Shown: positions 1-5,605 of the stretch, piece after piece
Numbering within the stretch: the stretch's first letter is position 1
How the letters are laid out: each line of letters starts with the position of its first letter
From: CALIKW01 sp038998005
GTDB lineage: Archaea; Aenigmatarchaeota; Aenigmatarchaeia; CG10238-14; SCSR01
DNA length: 8,140 nucleotides
Direction of reading: 5' to 3'
Assembly (NCBI GenBank): GCA_038998005.1
Contig: JAVZIY010000030.1
Span: forward strand, 1-8,140
Program-made: the position numbers and the translations under genes
The notes under the pieces: generated by a model
What the model was told of the DNA's origin: nothing
The model's database searches: none
Seen by the model: only the letters and a program-made list of their open reading frames with translations

Positions 1-497
1 CCGTAAAGTGGGGAGTAAACTAAAATAGAACCTTTTTTATTCATTTCACCTAACCTTACTGAGCAAGTATTCACATGTTCTCTTAATTCGTTCAACTCAT
101 TTGCATATGGGCGGGATATAAGAGCATCTCCAAAAATTTTTCTTAAAGCAAAATTGTGGGACCAAGAGTTCAAGCTTTCAAAATATAAAAGAAAACTTCT
201 ATCTTCTCTTAACCCTACACTTTCATAACAAATTTTACTTCCTAAAAGAGGAAAGTAAGTAAAGATAGTTATTCCTTTGGCATTTAATCCATTTCCTTGT
301 AAGGCATACTCTTTAATATTTTCAAAAACAAGATTTTCCAATTGGTAAAGATCTTTTTTGACAGAAGGTGTGTGATGGCATGTTGCCAAATATCTTAGCT
401 CTAAAGGTGAAAAGGAAATTTCCATATTAGCAATTTTCCTTTCTTCTTCTTTCAGTCTTGATAAAACTAACGGTTTTTCATATCCATGACAACACAT
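1..497 (-). CDS. Unrecognised protein, 3' end outside window
   Basis: This leftward reading frame is open from an ATG at 497 to the window edge (165 complete codons, no stop reached). An in-frame TAA at 507-509 just upstream fixes the start near 497. I do not recognise the family. The visible part has scattered cysteines and histidines: C2, C3 and H4 at the very N-terminus, a C40-H41-H42 cluster, then C90, H114, H141 and C145. These could bind metal, but no standard motif is formed. There is no signal peptide or obvious membrane segment. The gene is divergent from the hydrogenase maturation protease with only 37 bp between start codons, so co-regulation with hydrogenase maturation is possible but unproven. 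The even codon use and long open frame support a real gene; the function is unknown. Confidence 0.7.
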   Translation of the reverse strand, partial: MCCHGYEKPLVLSRLKEEERKIANMEISFSPLELRYLATCHHTPSVKKDLYQLENLVFENIKEYALQGNGLNAKGITIFTYFPLLGSKICYESVGLREDRSFLLYFESLNSWSHNFALRKIFGDALISRPYANELNELREHVNTCSVRLGEMNKKGSILVYSPLY

Positions 498-503
498 AAC
501 TGA

Positions 504-511
504 TTTTTAAA
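504..511 (+). promoter_or_regulatory. Candidate TATA box for the hydrogenase protease
   Basis: The octamer TTTTTAAA is centred about 27 nt before the ATG at 535, the spacing expected if transcription starts at or next to the start codon (leaderless archaeal mRNA). It lies in the 37-bp divergent spacer. AT-richness makes chance matches common. Confidence 0.35.
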
Positions 512-520
512 CTCAATAGA

Positions 521-528
521 ATAAATAA
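521..528 (-). promoter_or_regulatory. Candidate TATA box for the leftward unknown gene
   Basis: On the minus strand this reads TTATTTAT, centred about 27 nt before the ATG at 497. It mirrors the spacing of the opposite-strand box in the same 37-bp spacer, suggesting back-to-back leaderless promoters. Weak on its own in AT-rich DNA. Confidence 0.3.
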
Positions 529-534
529 TTAACG

Positions 535-930
535 ATGAGAATTTATATCCTTGGGAATCCTTTGCTTAGAGAAGATAGCATTGCTTTAAAAATTGCTAAG
601 AAACTTTCAAAAAAATTCCCGGAAATAGAATTTAAAGAGTTCGATGTAGTTGAAGATCTAGAAGAAAGTGAAAATTTATATCTAATGGATGTGGTTAAAG
701 GTTTGGAAGAAGTTAAAATAATACAAGATTTTGATTGTGTCGAGACTAAAAAGATTTTTTCACTTCATGATTATGATTTAGGTTATGAAATTAGACTTTT
801 AAAAAAAATTGGAAAAATTAAGAAAGTTTTTCTTATAGCAATTCCTTTTGGAAAAGACAAAAAGGGAGTTGAAGCTCAAGTCCACTTAATTCTTAAGAAA
901 TGGCTTGCACAGCTAAAGCAAGGATCATAA
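535..930 (+). CDS. [NiFe]-hydrogenase maturation protease (peptidase M52 / HycI-HybD family)
   Basis: This cytoplasmic endopeptidase is expected to cut the C-terminal tail from the hydrogenase large subunit after nickel insertion. Visible signatures are the N-terminal LGNPLLRED loop (residues 6-14), Asp52 in YLMDV, and His78 in SLHDYD. By alignment from memory, D14, D52 and H78 match the three nickel-contacting residues of HybD (Glu16, Asp62, His93). An IPFG strand follows at 103-106. At 131 aa it is shorter than the usual 150-165 aa; the shortening is mainly at the C-terminus. The ATG at 535 directly precedes the conserved β-strand, so the start is secure. Its last 17-18 codons overlap, antisense, the 3' end of the large-subunit gene, which is its predicted substrate. 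It faces the hydrogenase operon rather than being part of it. Confidence 0.9.
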   Translation: MRIYILGNPLLREDSIALKIAKKLSKKFPEIEFKEFDVVEDLEESENLYLMDVVKGLEEVKIIQDFDCVETKKIFSLHDYDLGYEIRLLKKIGKIKKVFLIAIPFGKDKKGVEAQVHLILKKWLAQLKQGS

Positions 931-2153
931 GCTCTTATTAAAGTTTCAACTAAATACTGAATTTCATGCTTACTTTTATCTAAATTCTCTTGGATTATAT
1001 CTCTTATGTCAAGCTCCATTTGAATTTGGTTTTGGGCTGTTGGGATAACAAGATTCCCAAACTTAACCTTTCCCTCAGCATCGAGATAAACCATGTGGTA
1101 TAATGTTCCTCTTGGAGCTTCCACTACACCAACTCCTTGACCTTCCCTTGGTTCTGCCTTTATTAAAGGCTCTTTCTTAAATTCATAGCTTTCAAGAATT
1201 TTTATAGAAGCATCAATTGAATGTAAAATTTCTATTGCTTGAGCTAAATTATTATCAAAAATGTTATGCGAAGGGAATTTTCTTAAATATTTTTTGGCAT
1301 CCTTCTTTGTATCCTCATCTAAAGCAATTGAATTTAAGTTTATTCTTGCTAAAGCTCCTACTCTATAAGGTTTGCCAGTAAATTCAAAAGCAGTTGATTG
1401 AGAATATGGAATTACTATTCTGTTAACAAAATCCCAGTATCTCTCTTCAGGGAAAGAAATTCCTTCGGAACTTCTTATTTCCCCTTCTAAAAAATTGAAG
1501 CTTGGTGTGCATAAGGCAACATATATAGTTTCTCTTAAAAATTCTAAGTCGGAATTATAAAAGATTTCGAGCAAATTAAAAACTTTTTCTCTTACATTCT
1601 TAAGCTGAACCAAAACTTCTCTTATTTCATTTTTTTCGGGAAATTTTAAAAATCCTCCTACAGTTGAAAAAATTGGATGAATGGCTCTTCCTCCTATAAG
1701 TTTACAAAGTGCATTTCCTGCACTTTTTACATCAAATGCATCTTTAACAATTTGTGGATTTTCATCTGAAACTTCAAGTATAGAATCTTTTTCAAAAATA
1801 TCAGGAAGGGAAAGAAAATACAAATGCATCGCATGATCTCTTATGATAAGACCAAACATTAAAAGCTTTCTCATTATTATCGTTTGATCAGAAACTTTTA
1901 TCTCTAGGGCTCTTTCTATAGCTTCTGTAGAAGCTAATAAATGAGCTATGCTACAAGTACCACAAATTCTCGAGAGAAAAGTTGGTATTTCGGAAAATTT
2001 TTTTCCTCTTATTCCTTGAGTAAAAAATCTTTTGTTTTCATTGACTTTAAGTCTTACGCTTTTAACTTTTTCATTCCTAACTTTAACTTCCAGACTAGCA
2101 TGTCCTTCTGTTTTGCTTATTCCTTTTATGTTTAGGTCAAAACCATGATGCAT
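876..2153 (-). CDS. [NiFe]-hydrogenase large (alpha) subunit, cytosolic group 3-like
   Basis: This is the catalytic subunit carrying the Ni-Fe(CN)2CO centre for reversible H2 oxidation. Visible are the N-terminal EGHA motif (E16, the family's proton-transfer glutamate), the L1 motif RICGTCSIAH (62-71; C64 and C67), a conserved EAPRG segment (345-349), and the L2 motif DPCFSCASH (410-418; C412 and C415). Seven residues follow H418, so the protein still carries a short tail that needs proteolytic maturation. The length of 425 aa is normal for group 3 enzymes, and there is no Tat signal or membrane segment. It lies 4 bp after the small-subunit gene in the same operon. It resembles HydA of archaeal sulfhydrogenase-type (3b) enzymes, but the subgroup cannot be settled here and no diaphorase subunits are adjacent. 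The 3' 55 bp overlap the convergent protease gene and contain the whole L2 motif. Confidence 0.93.
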   Translation of the reverse strand: MHHGFDLNIKGISKTEGHASLEVKVRNEKVKSVRLKVNENKRFFTQGIRGKKFSEIPTFLSRICGTCSIAHLLASTEAIERALEIKVSDQTIIMRKLLMFGLIIRDHAMHLYFLSLPDIFEKDSILEVSDENPQIVKDAFDVKSAGNALCKLIGGRAIHPIFSTVGGFLKFPEKNEIREVLVQLKNVREKVFNLLEIFYNSDLEFLRETIYVALCTPSFNFLEGEIRSSEGISFPEERYWDFVNRIVIPYSQSTAFEFTGKPYRVGALARINLNSIALDEDTKKDAKKYLRKFPSHNIFDNNLAQAIEILHSIDASIKILESYEFKKEPLIKAEPREGQGVGVVEAPRGTLYHMVYLDAEGKVKFGNLVIPTAQNQIQMELDIRDIIQENLDKSKHEIQYLVETLIRAYDPCFSCASHFLRIKWT

Positions 2154-2156
2154 CTT

Positions 2157-2161
2157 ATCAC
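2157..2161 (-). promoter_or_regulatory. Candidate ribosome-binding site of the large subunit
   Basis: Minus-strand GTGAT, matching part of the archaeal Shine-Dalgarno GGAGGTGATC, lies 3 nt before the large-subunit ATG and includes the TGA stop of the small-subunit gene. A ribosome-binding site for the second gene of an operon, with none evident on leaderless-looking first genes, is the usual archaeal pattern. Short match. Confidence 0.35.
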
Positions 2162-2631
2162 TTAAATTCTTTTAAAAGCTTTTCCATTACTTCAACAAAT
2201 TTTTCTTCTTGTATGGGGCATCCGGGAACTTCTTCATCAGCTTTAACAATTTCCTTCACAGCCAAAACTTTTTCTCTATGACCAAATTTTTTAAGTATCT
2301 CTTTTATCTCTTCTTTCCTCTCTTCATCAAAAAAGTTTCTTAAATTTGAAGGTGAGCCTGAAATTGCACAGCTACCAAGCAAAACAAGCTTCTTAGAATT
2401 TTTTCTTATATTCTTAATTTTCTTAAGTTCTTCTTTAGTTGAAATAGCACCTTCAACAAAAGCTATATCCAAATTTTTAACTTCACTCTTTGATTGAATT
2501 AACCTGAAATGATTAAATTCTATTAAATCCTTCCATTCAAAAAATTTTTTATTTAAAATTTCAAGAAAAGTTATGCTACAACCTTCATCACAAGTAAAAG
2601 AAAAAATACCAACCCTTAACTTCTTTTTCAT
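2158..2631 (-). CDS. [NiFe]-hydrogenase small (delta) subunit
   Basis: This iron-sulfur subunit passes electrons between the NiFe site and a partner. At 157 aa it holds only the domain for the proximal [4Fe-4S] cluster, as in short cytosolic group 3 and 4 small subunits; the ferredoxin-like C-terminal domain for medial and distal clusters is absent. Likely ligands are C14 and C18 (TCDEGC), C88 (GSCAISGSP) and C138 (PGCPI). The first pair is spaced CxxxC rather than the usual CxxC, so the first cysteine is shifted by one position. There is no Tat signal, fitting a cytosolic enzyme. It is the first gene of the operon, with the large subunit 4 bp downstream, and is divergent from nnrD. By analogy with archaeal 3b enzymes it would be HydD. 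Confidence 0.88.
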   Translation of the reverse strand: MKKKLRVGIFSFTCDEGCSITFLEILNKKFFEWKDLIEFNHFRLIQSKSEVKNLDIAFVEGAISTKEELKKIKNIRKNSKKLVLLGSCAISGSPSNLRNFFDEERKEEIKEILKKFGHREKVLAVKEIVKADEEVPGCPIQEEKFVEVMEKLLKEFK

Positions 2632-2652
2632 AAAAATAATAATAGCTTACAA

Positions 2653-2660
2653 CTTAAATA
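2653..2660 (-). promoter_or_regulatory. Candidate TATA box of the hydrogenase operon
   Basis: On the minus strand this reads TATTTAAG, centred about 25 nt before the small-subunit ATG at 2631, which suits a leaderless transcript. It sits immediately upstream of the divergent nnrD start, so the two promoters share about 35 bp. Confidence 0.4.
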
Positions 2661-2666
2661 TTGATT

Positions 2667-3527
2667 ATGAAAGTTTTAGAAGTTAATAAAGAGATACTGA
2701 AAAAAGTTTATAAAAAAAGAAAGCCATGGTGCCATAAGTATGATTATGGCTCATTACTCATAATAGGGGGAAGCAAACACTATTCTGGTTCGCCAGCATT
2801 TAATGCATTAGCAGCTTTAAGAGCTGGGGTTGATTTAACAACTGTTGCAGCACCTGAAAGGGCAGCAAATATAATTGCTTCTTTTTCTCCAGATTTGATT
2901 GCTTATCCTTTAAAGGGAGATTATTTAAATAAAAAGCATTTGAAGGAATTGCTAGATTTAACTGAAAGAAAAACAGCAGTAGTAATTGGTGGTGGCTTAA
3001 CAAGAAAAAAAGAGGTAATTGAAACTGTTATAAAATATTTAGAAAAAATAGATATACCAGCAGTAATAGATGCAGATGCTATTCATGCTGTAGCAACGAA
3101 AAAGGAAACTTTAAAAAATAAAAATTTTGTTTTAACTCCACATATTTTTGAGTTTAAAATTTTATCTGGAATTCACGTTAGCAATAATTTAAATCAAAGG
3201 GTAAGAATGGTAAAAGAAACTGCTGTTAAATTAAAAACAACAATTTTGTTAAAGGGTTATGTTGATATAATTTCAAATGGTAAAAAAATTGCCTTAAATA
3301 GAACAGGATGTTCTGCAATGACAAAAGGAGGTATGGGCGATACTTTAGCAGGAATTTTGGGTGCTTATCTTGCAAGAAATGTTGAGACTTTTACAGCTGC
3401 TTGTGCAGCCGCTTATGTTAATGGAAAAAGTGGTGAGCTTGCTGCAAAAAAGTATAGTGAGGGAATTTTAGCGAGTAATTTAATAGAAGAAATACCAGAA
3501 GTAATAAAGCAGGTTATAGTATATTAA
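2667..3527 (+). CDS. nnrD: ADP/ATP-dependent NAD(P)H-hydrate dehydratase (CARKD family)
   Basis: It repairs hydrated NADH or NADPH by nucleotide-dependent dehydration, restoring usable cofactor. Numbered from the ATG at 2667 (286 aa), the N-terminal nucleotide-binding segment IIGGSKHYSGSPAFNALAAL falls near residues 32-51, and GVDLTTVAAPE follows near 54-64. IGGGLTR near 107-113 and TPHIFEF near 157-163 come next, and the C-terminal signature NRTGCSAMTKGGMGDTLAG ends near 229, its Asp (D225) being the expected catalytic base. These are ribokinase-fold CARKD hallmarks. The NnrE epimerase domain, often fused in front, is absent, so epimerisation must come from elsewhere or not occur. A TTG at 2661 would add two residues; ATG is preferred. 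It is divergent from the hydrogenase operon and convergent with nadM, placing two NAD-metabolism genes next to an oxidoreductase. Confidence 0.9.
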   Translation: MKVLEVNKEILKKVYKKRKPWCHKYDYGSLLIIGGSKHYSGSPAFNALAALRAGVDLTTVAAPERAANIIASFSPDLIAYPLKGDYLNKKHLKELLDLTERKTAVVIGGGLTRKKEVIETVIKYLEKIDIPAVIDADAIHAVATKKETLKNKNFVLTPHIFEFKILSGIHVSNNLNQRVRMVKETAVKLKTTILLKGYVDIISNGKKIALNRTGCSAMTKGGMGDTLAGILGAYLARNVETFTAACAAAYVNGKSGELAAKKYSEGILASNLIEEIPEVIKQVIVY

Positions 3528-3567
3528 AGCGAGAAATTAACCTAAGGAAAATAAGAAAATTAATTGT

Positions 3568-4053
3568 TTAACCCTTTTTGTAAAGCTCTCTTATCCTTTC
3601 TTCTCCATTAATTTCTTTTATTATCTTTCTGACTTTTGGAGGAACTAAATGCCCCCACTCTTTTCCTTTAGCAATTTTTTCCCTTATTTTAGTTCCATTG
3701 TATTTATTAGGTTGGAGAAAATCTGGGTTTAAAATTTCTTTTTTTCCTTCAAAGCATTTTTTTATCCATTCACTTCCTGAAATGACAACATCAAACTCAA
3801 CTTTTTTCATAAGATATTCTGCCCATTCTTCATCACTTCTTTTATCTTCTGCATCCATTATCTTAACTTTACTTCCTAGGCATGCTTCTATCATCTTTTT
3901 CCTTTCTTCGAAAGAGAAAGGGTTCGATTTTGTGTTAAATTTATCTGAGCTTCCTATAGCTATTATTAAATCAAACTTTTTCATAGCCTTTTTTATTGCA
4001 TGTAAATGGCCTTGATGAAAAGGTTGGAATCTTCCGATGAATAAAGCTTTCAT
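3568..4053 (-). CDS. nadM: Nicotinamide-nucleotide adenylyltransferase, archaeal NadM type
   Basis: It joins NMN and ATP to make NAD+ and pyrophosphate, the final step of NAD formation or salvage. The nucleotidyltransferase signature GRFQPFHQGH sits at residues 7-16 right after the start, with PFSFEER at 45-51 and the C-terminal GTKIRE at 120-125 that binds ATP phosphates. The length of 161 aa is typical for archaeal NadM. The segment usually resembling SNNPLV is VISGSEWIKK here, a divergence within the family, so a related adenylyltransferase such as PPAT or FAD synthetase was considered; the GRFQPFH signature favours NMN. The ATG at 4053 leaves only residues MKALFI before the motif, as expected. 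It converges with nnrD 40 bp away and is divergent from the flavoprotein gene, again 40 bp apart. Confidence 0.85.
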   Translation of the reverse strand: MKALFIGRFQPFHQGHLHAIKKAMKKFDLIIAIGSSDKFNTKSNPFSFEERKKMIEACLGSKVKIMDAEDKRSDEEWAEYLMKKVEFDVVISGSEWIKKCFEGKKEILNPDFLQPNKYNGTKIREKIAKGKEWGHLVPPKVRKIIKEINGEERIRELYKKG

Positions 4054-4064
4054 GACCTCACTAA

Positions 4065-4072
4065 TTTTATAT
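4065..4072 (+). promoter_or_regulatory. Candidate TATA box of the flavoprotein gene
   Basis: TTTTATAT is centred about 25 nt before the ATG at 4094. It is the best TATA match in the window and suits leaderless transcription. It lies in the 40-bp divergent spacer shared with nadM, whose own box is not clear. Confidence 0.5.
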
Positions 4073-4093
4073 TGAAAATCATTAATTAAAAAT

Positions 4094-5041
4094 ATGGAAA
4101 GTTCTGTAGTACCCTATGATTGCATAATAGTAGGAGCAGGACCTGCAGGAATTACAGCAGGTATTTATCTTATAAGAAAAAATTTGGATATTTTAATTTT
4201 AACTTTGGATGTTGGAGGGCAAGCAAACCTTTCTACTGATGTTGAAAACTATACTGGCTTTACCATGATACCAGGAAATGAATTGGTAAGAAGATTTGAA
4301 GAGCATTTGAATGCTTTTAATGTAAATGTGGTAAATGAAAAGGTTAAAAGTATAAAAAAGGAAAATGATTTGTTTAAAGTTGAAACTCAGGAAAGAGCCT
4401 ACTGGACAAAATCTGTTATAATTGCCTCAGGAAAGAAGCCGAGAAGCTTAAACGTTCCTGGAGAAGAAAAATTAGTTGGAAAAGGTATTTTTTATAGTAC
4501 TCTTTTTAATGCACCTTATTTTAAGGATTTGCCAGTTGCGGTTATTGGAGGGGGAAATTCAGCAATGCAAGCAATCCTTGAACTTTCTAAATTCACAAAA
4601 AAAATTTATGTTGTAAATATTACAGATGATTTAACCGGCGATGAAATTTTAAAGGAAAAAATTAAAAAAATGAACTTAAAAATTTTTAACAATTCTAAAG
4701 TTGTGGAAATAAAAGGAGAAAATAGGGTTGAAGGAATAGAAATTGAAAATGTAAAAACTAAGGAAAGATTTAGGTTAGAAGTAAAGGGAGTTATCGTCTT
4801 AATTGGCTTGGTTCCTAGCTTAGATTTTGAATTACCAAATGAATTAAAAATAAATGAAAGAAATGAAATAGATGTGGATCAAAATTGCTGTACTAACATT
4901 CCTGGTTTGTTTGCTGCAGGTGACGTAACTGATGTAAGATGGAAGCAAATAATTATAGCTGCAGGTGAAGGGGCAAAGGCTGCTCTATCTGCTCATGAGT
5001 ACTTAATGAGTAAAAAAGAATTTATTGATGAAAAATTTTAA
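4094..5041 (+). CDS. Thioredoxin-reductase-fold NAD(P)H flavoprotein lacking the CxxC
   Basis: A two-Rossmann-domain pyridine-nucleotide:disulfide oxidoreductase of 315 aa, the usual TrxR length. The FAD site GAGPAG is at 14-19, the NAD(P) site GGGNSA at 152-157 and the second FAD motif GLFAAGD at 271-277; the C-terminal KQIIIAAGEGAKAALSA matches TrxR/AhpF proteins. Where TrxR has CATC the protein reads STLF (135-138), so the redox-active disulfide is absent, and the remaining cysteines (10, 265, 266) do not form CxxC. The HRR segment that binds the NADPH 2'-phosphate is replaced by VNITDDLTGDEIL, resembling NADH-using AhpF. It therefore probably moves electrons from NADH through FAD to a partner such as ferredoxin or another protein. 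Thioredoxin reduction is unlikely. No thioredoxin or peroxiredoxin gene is adjacent. Confidence 0.85.
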   Translation: MESSVVPYDCIIVGAGPAGITAGIYLIRKNLDILILTLDVGGQANLSTDVENYTGFTMIPGNELVRRFEEHLNAFNVNVVNEKVKSIKKENDLFKVETQERAYWTKSVIIASGKKPRSLNVPGEEKLVGKGIFYSTLFNAPYFKDLPVAVIGGGNSAMQAILELSKFTKKIYVVNITDDLTGDEILKEKIKKMNLKIFNNSKVVEIKGENRVEGIEIENVKTKERFRLEVKGVIVLIGLVPSLDFELPNELKINERNEIDVDQNCCTNIPGLFAAGDVTDVRWKQIIIAAGEGAKAALSAHEYLMSKKEFIDEKF

Positions 5042-5045
5042 TAAA

Positions 5046-5420
5046 TCAGCTTAATTTTTTCATCATCCAAATATCATCAACATATCTTCCTTTGTAAATA
5101 AATATTTTTGGAATTCTTGCTACTTGTTTAAAACTAAATTTTTTGTAAAGTTTTATAGCAACTTTATTGTTTGCCATAACCCCAAGCAAAAGGTACCTAA
5201 ATCCTAATTTTTCCCCAAAGTTTATTAGAAGGGATAGCAACCTTTTTCCTATTCCTAAATTCCTATAAGGTTTAAGAACTGCTAAATCTATTTCACCTAC
5301 GTGTGGACTTCTTTCTCCTTTACCAATATGAACACCTCCATGAGCTACAACTTTGTTTTTGTGTAAAGCTACGAGCCAAACTCCTTTTCTTTCCTTCATC
5401 AATTTTAAAATATTCCTCAA
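5046..5420 (-). CDS. GNAT-family N-acetyltransferase, 5'-truncated, probably a decaying gene
   Basis: An acetyl-CoA-dependent acyltransferase core. Motif A (acetyl-CoA pyrophosphate loop) is RNLGIGKRLL at 53-62 after the β4 strand GEIDLAVLKPYR, and motif B is ANNKVAIKLYKKFSFK at 83-98. The closest style is RimI-like or general GNAT proteins; the acceptor is unknown. The open frame can only start at a TTG (5420), giving 124 aa against about 150-175 for the family, and the first strand and helix are missing. In the same frame, codons 5421-5447 read on as typical GNAT sequence (TIKEEKEY) but stop at a TGA (5448-5450), and family-like codons resume beyond it. Either the gene is broken or the base calls contain an error. 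It is convergent with the flavoprotein gene, 4 bp apart. Confidence 0.7.
   Translation of the reverse strand: MRNILKLMKERKGVWLVALHKNKVVAHGGVHIGKGERSPHVGEIDLAVLKPYRNLGIGKRLLSLLINFGEKLGFRYLLLGVMANNKVAIKLYKKFSFKQVARIPKIFIYKGRYVDDIWMMKKLS
5055..5060 (+). terminator. Possible oligo-T terminator after the flavoprotein gene
   Basis: A T6 run begins 13 nt after the flavoprotein stop codon. Archaeal termination often needs only a T-tract on the coding strand. It lies inside the end of the convergent GNAT gene, and such runs are common at this base composition. Confidence 0.25.
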
Positions 5421-5480
5421 GTATTCCTTTTCTTCTTTTATAGTTTTTCACTTTGCAGTTAGAATAAAAGTGTCTTCTTT
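5421..5480 (-). pseudogene. Upstream remnant of the GNAT gene interrupted by TGA
   Basis: Reading upstream in the GNAT frame gives KEDTFILTAK, a TGA stop (5448-5450), then KTIKEEKEY joining the open frame. The pattern (F)ILT followed by T-x-E-E-E/K is what many GNAT N-termini show before motif A, so the frame appears to be original coding sequence disabled by one stop. Beyond about 5480 the frame becomes phenylalanine- and leucine-rich and no longer looks like a GNAT, so the first 20-40 residues seem lost. Confidence 0.5.
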
Positions 5481-5552
5481 TAAAAAAGTTGGAAAGAGAA
5501 ATAGGGAAAAGGTTGAAGAAAGAAAGGCTGAGAAAAATTTCTACTGCAAGGA

Positions 5553-5584
5553 AAATTTTGATGAAATCCTTAGAAGCTTAATTC
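5553..5584 (+). repeat. Direct repeat copy A flanking the ATPase segment
   Basis: These 32 nt match 6966-6996 in the same orientation with a single 1-nt indel and no mismatch, including a 21-nt exact core containing CTTAGAAGCTTAATTC. The copies are about 1.4 kb apart and enclose the DUF4143 ATPase gene. Copy A lies 22 nt beyond the 3' end of the ATPase gene. Confidence 0.75.
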
Positions 5585-5605
5585 TTTCTAAGTTAAATTG
5601 ACATA

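Noticed and set aside
1941..2135. 64-aa plus-strand frame
   Set aside because: It lies fully antisense to the start of the hydrogenase large subunit, including the L1 motif, and its Phe/Ser-rich product is typical of a shadow frame.
2800..3003. 67-aa minus-strand frame
   Set aside because: Antisense to nnrD with a leucine/glutamine-rich product and no family resemblance.
3541..3580. Terminators between nnrD and nadM
   Set aside because: Only short T- or A-tracts with no stem; too weak to call in DNA this AT-rich.
3698..4015. 105-aa plus-strand frame
   Set aside because: Antisense to nadM; a low-complexity Ser/Phe/Leu product expected from the complement of Lys/Glu-rich coding DNA.
4094..5041. 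Thioredoxin reductase (trxB)
   Set aside because: The fold fits, but the CxxC needed for thioredoxin reduction is absent and the NADPH motif is not conserved, so the name would mislead.
5353..5601. 82-aa plus-strand frame across the GNAT 5' region
   Set aside because: The first 33 codons are antisense to GNAT. The rest (5452-5601) is Lys/Glu-rich and ends in direct repeat copy A, so it could be a fragment of a lost gene, but no family was recognised and it has no credible own start.
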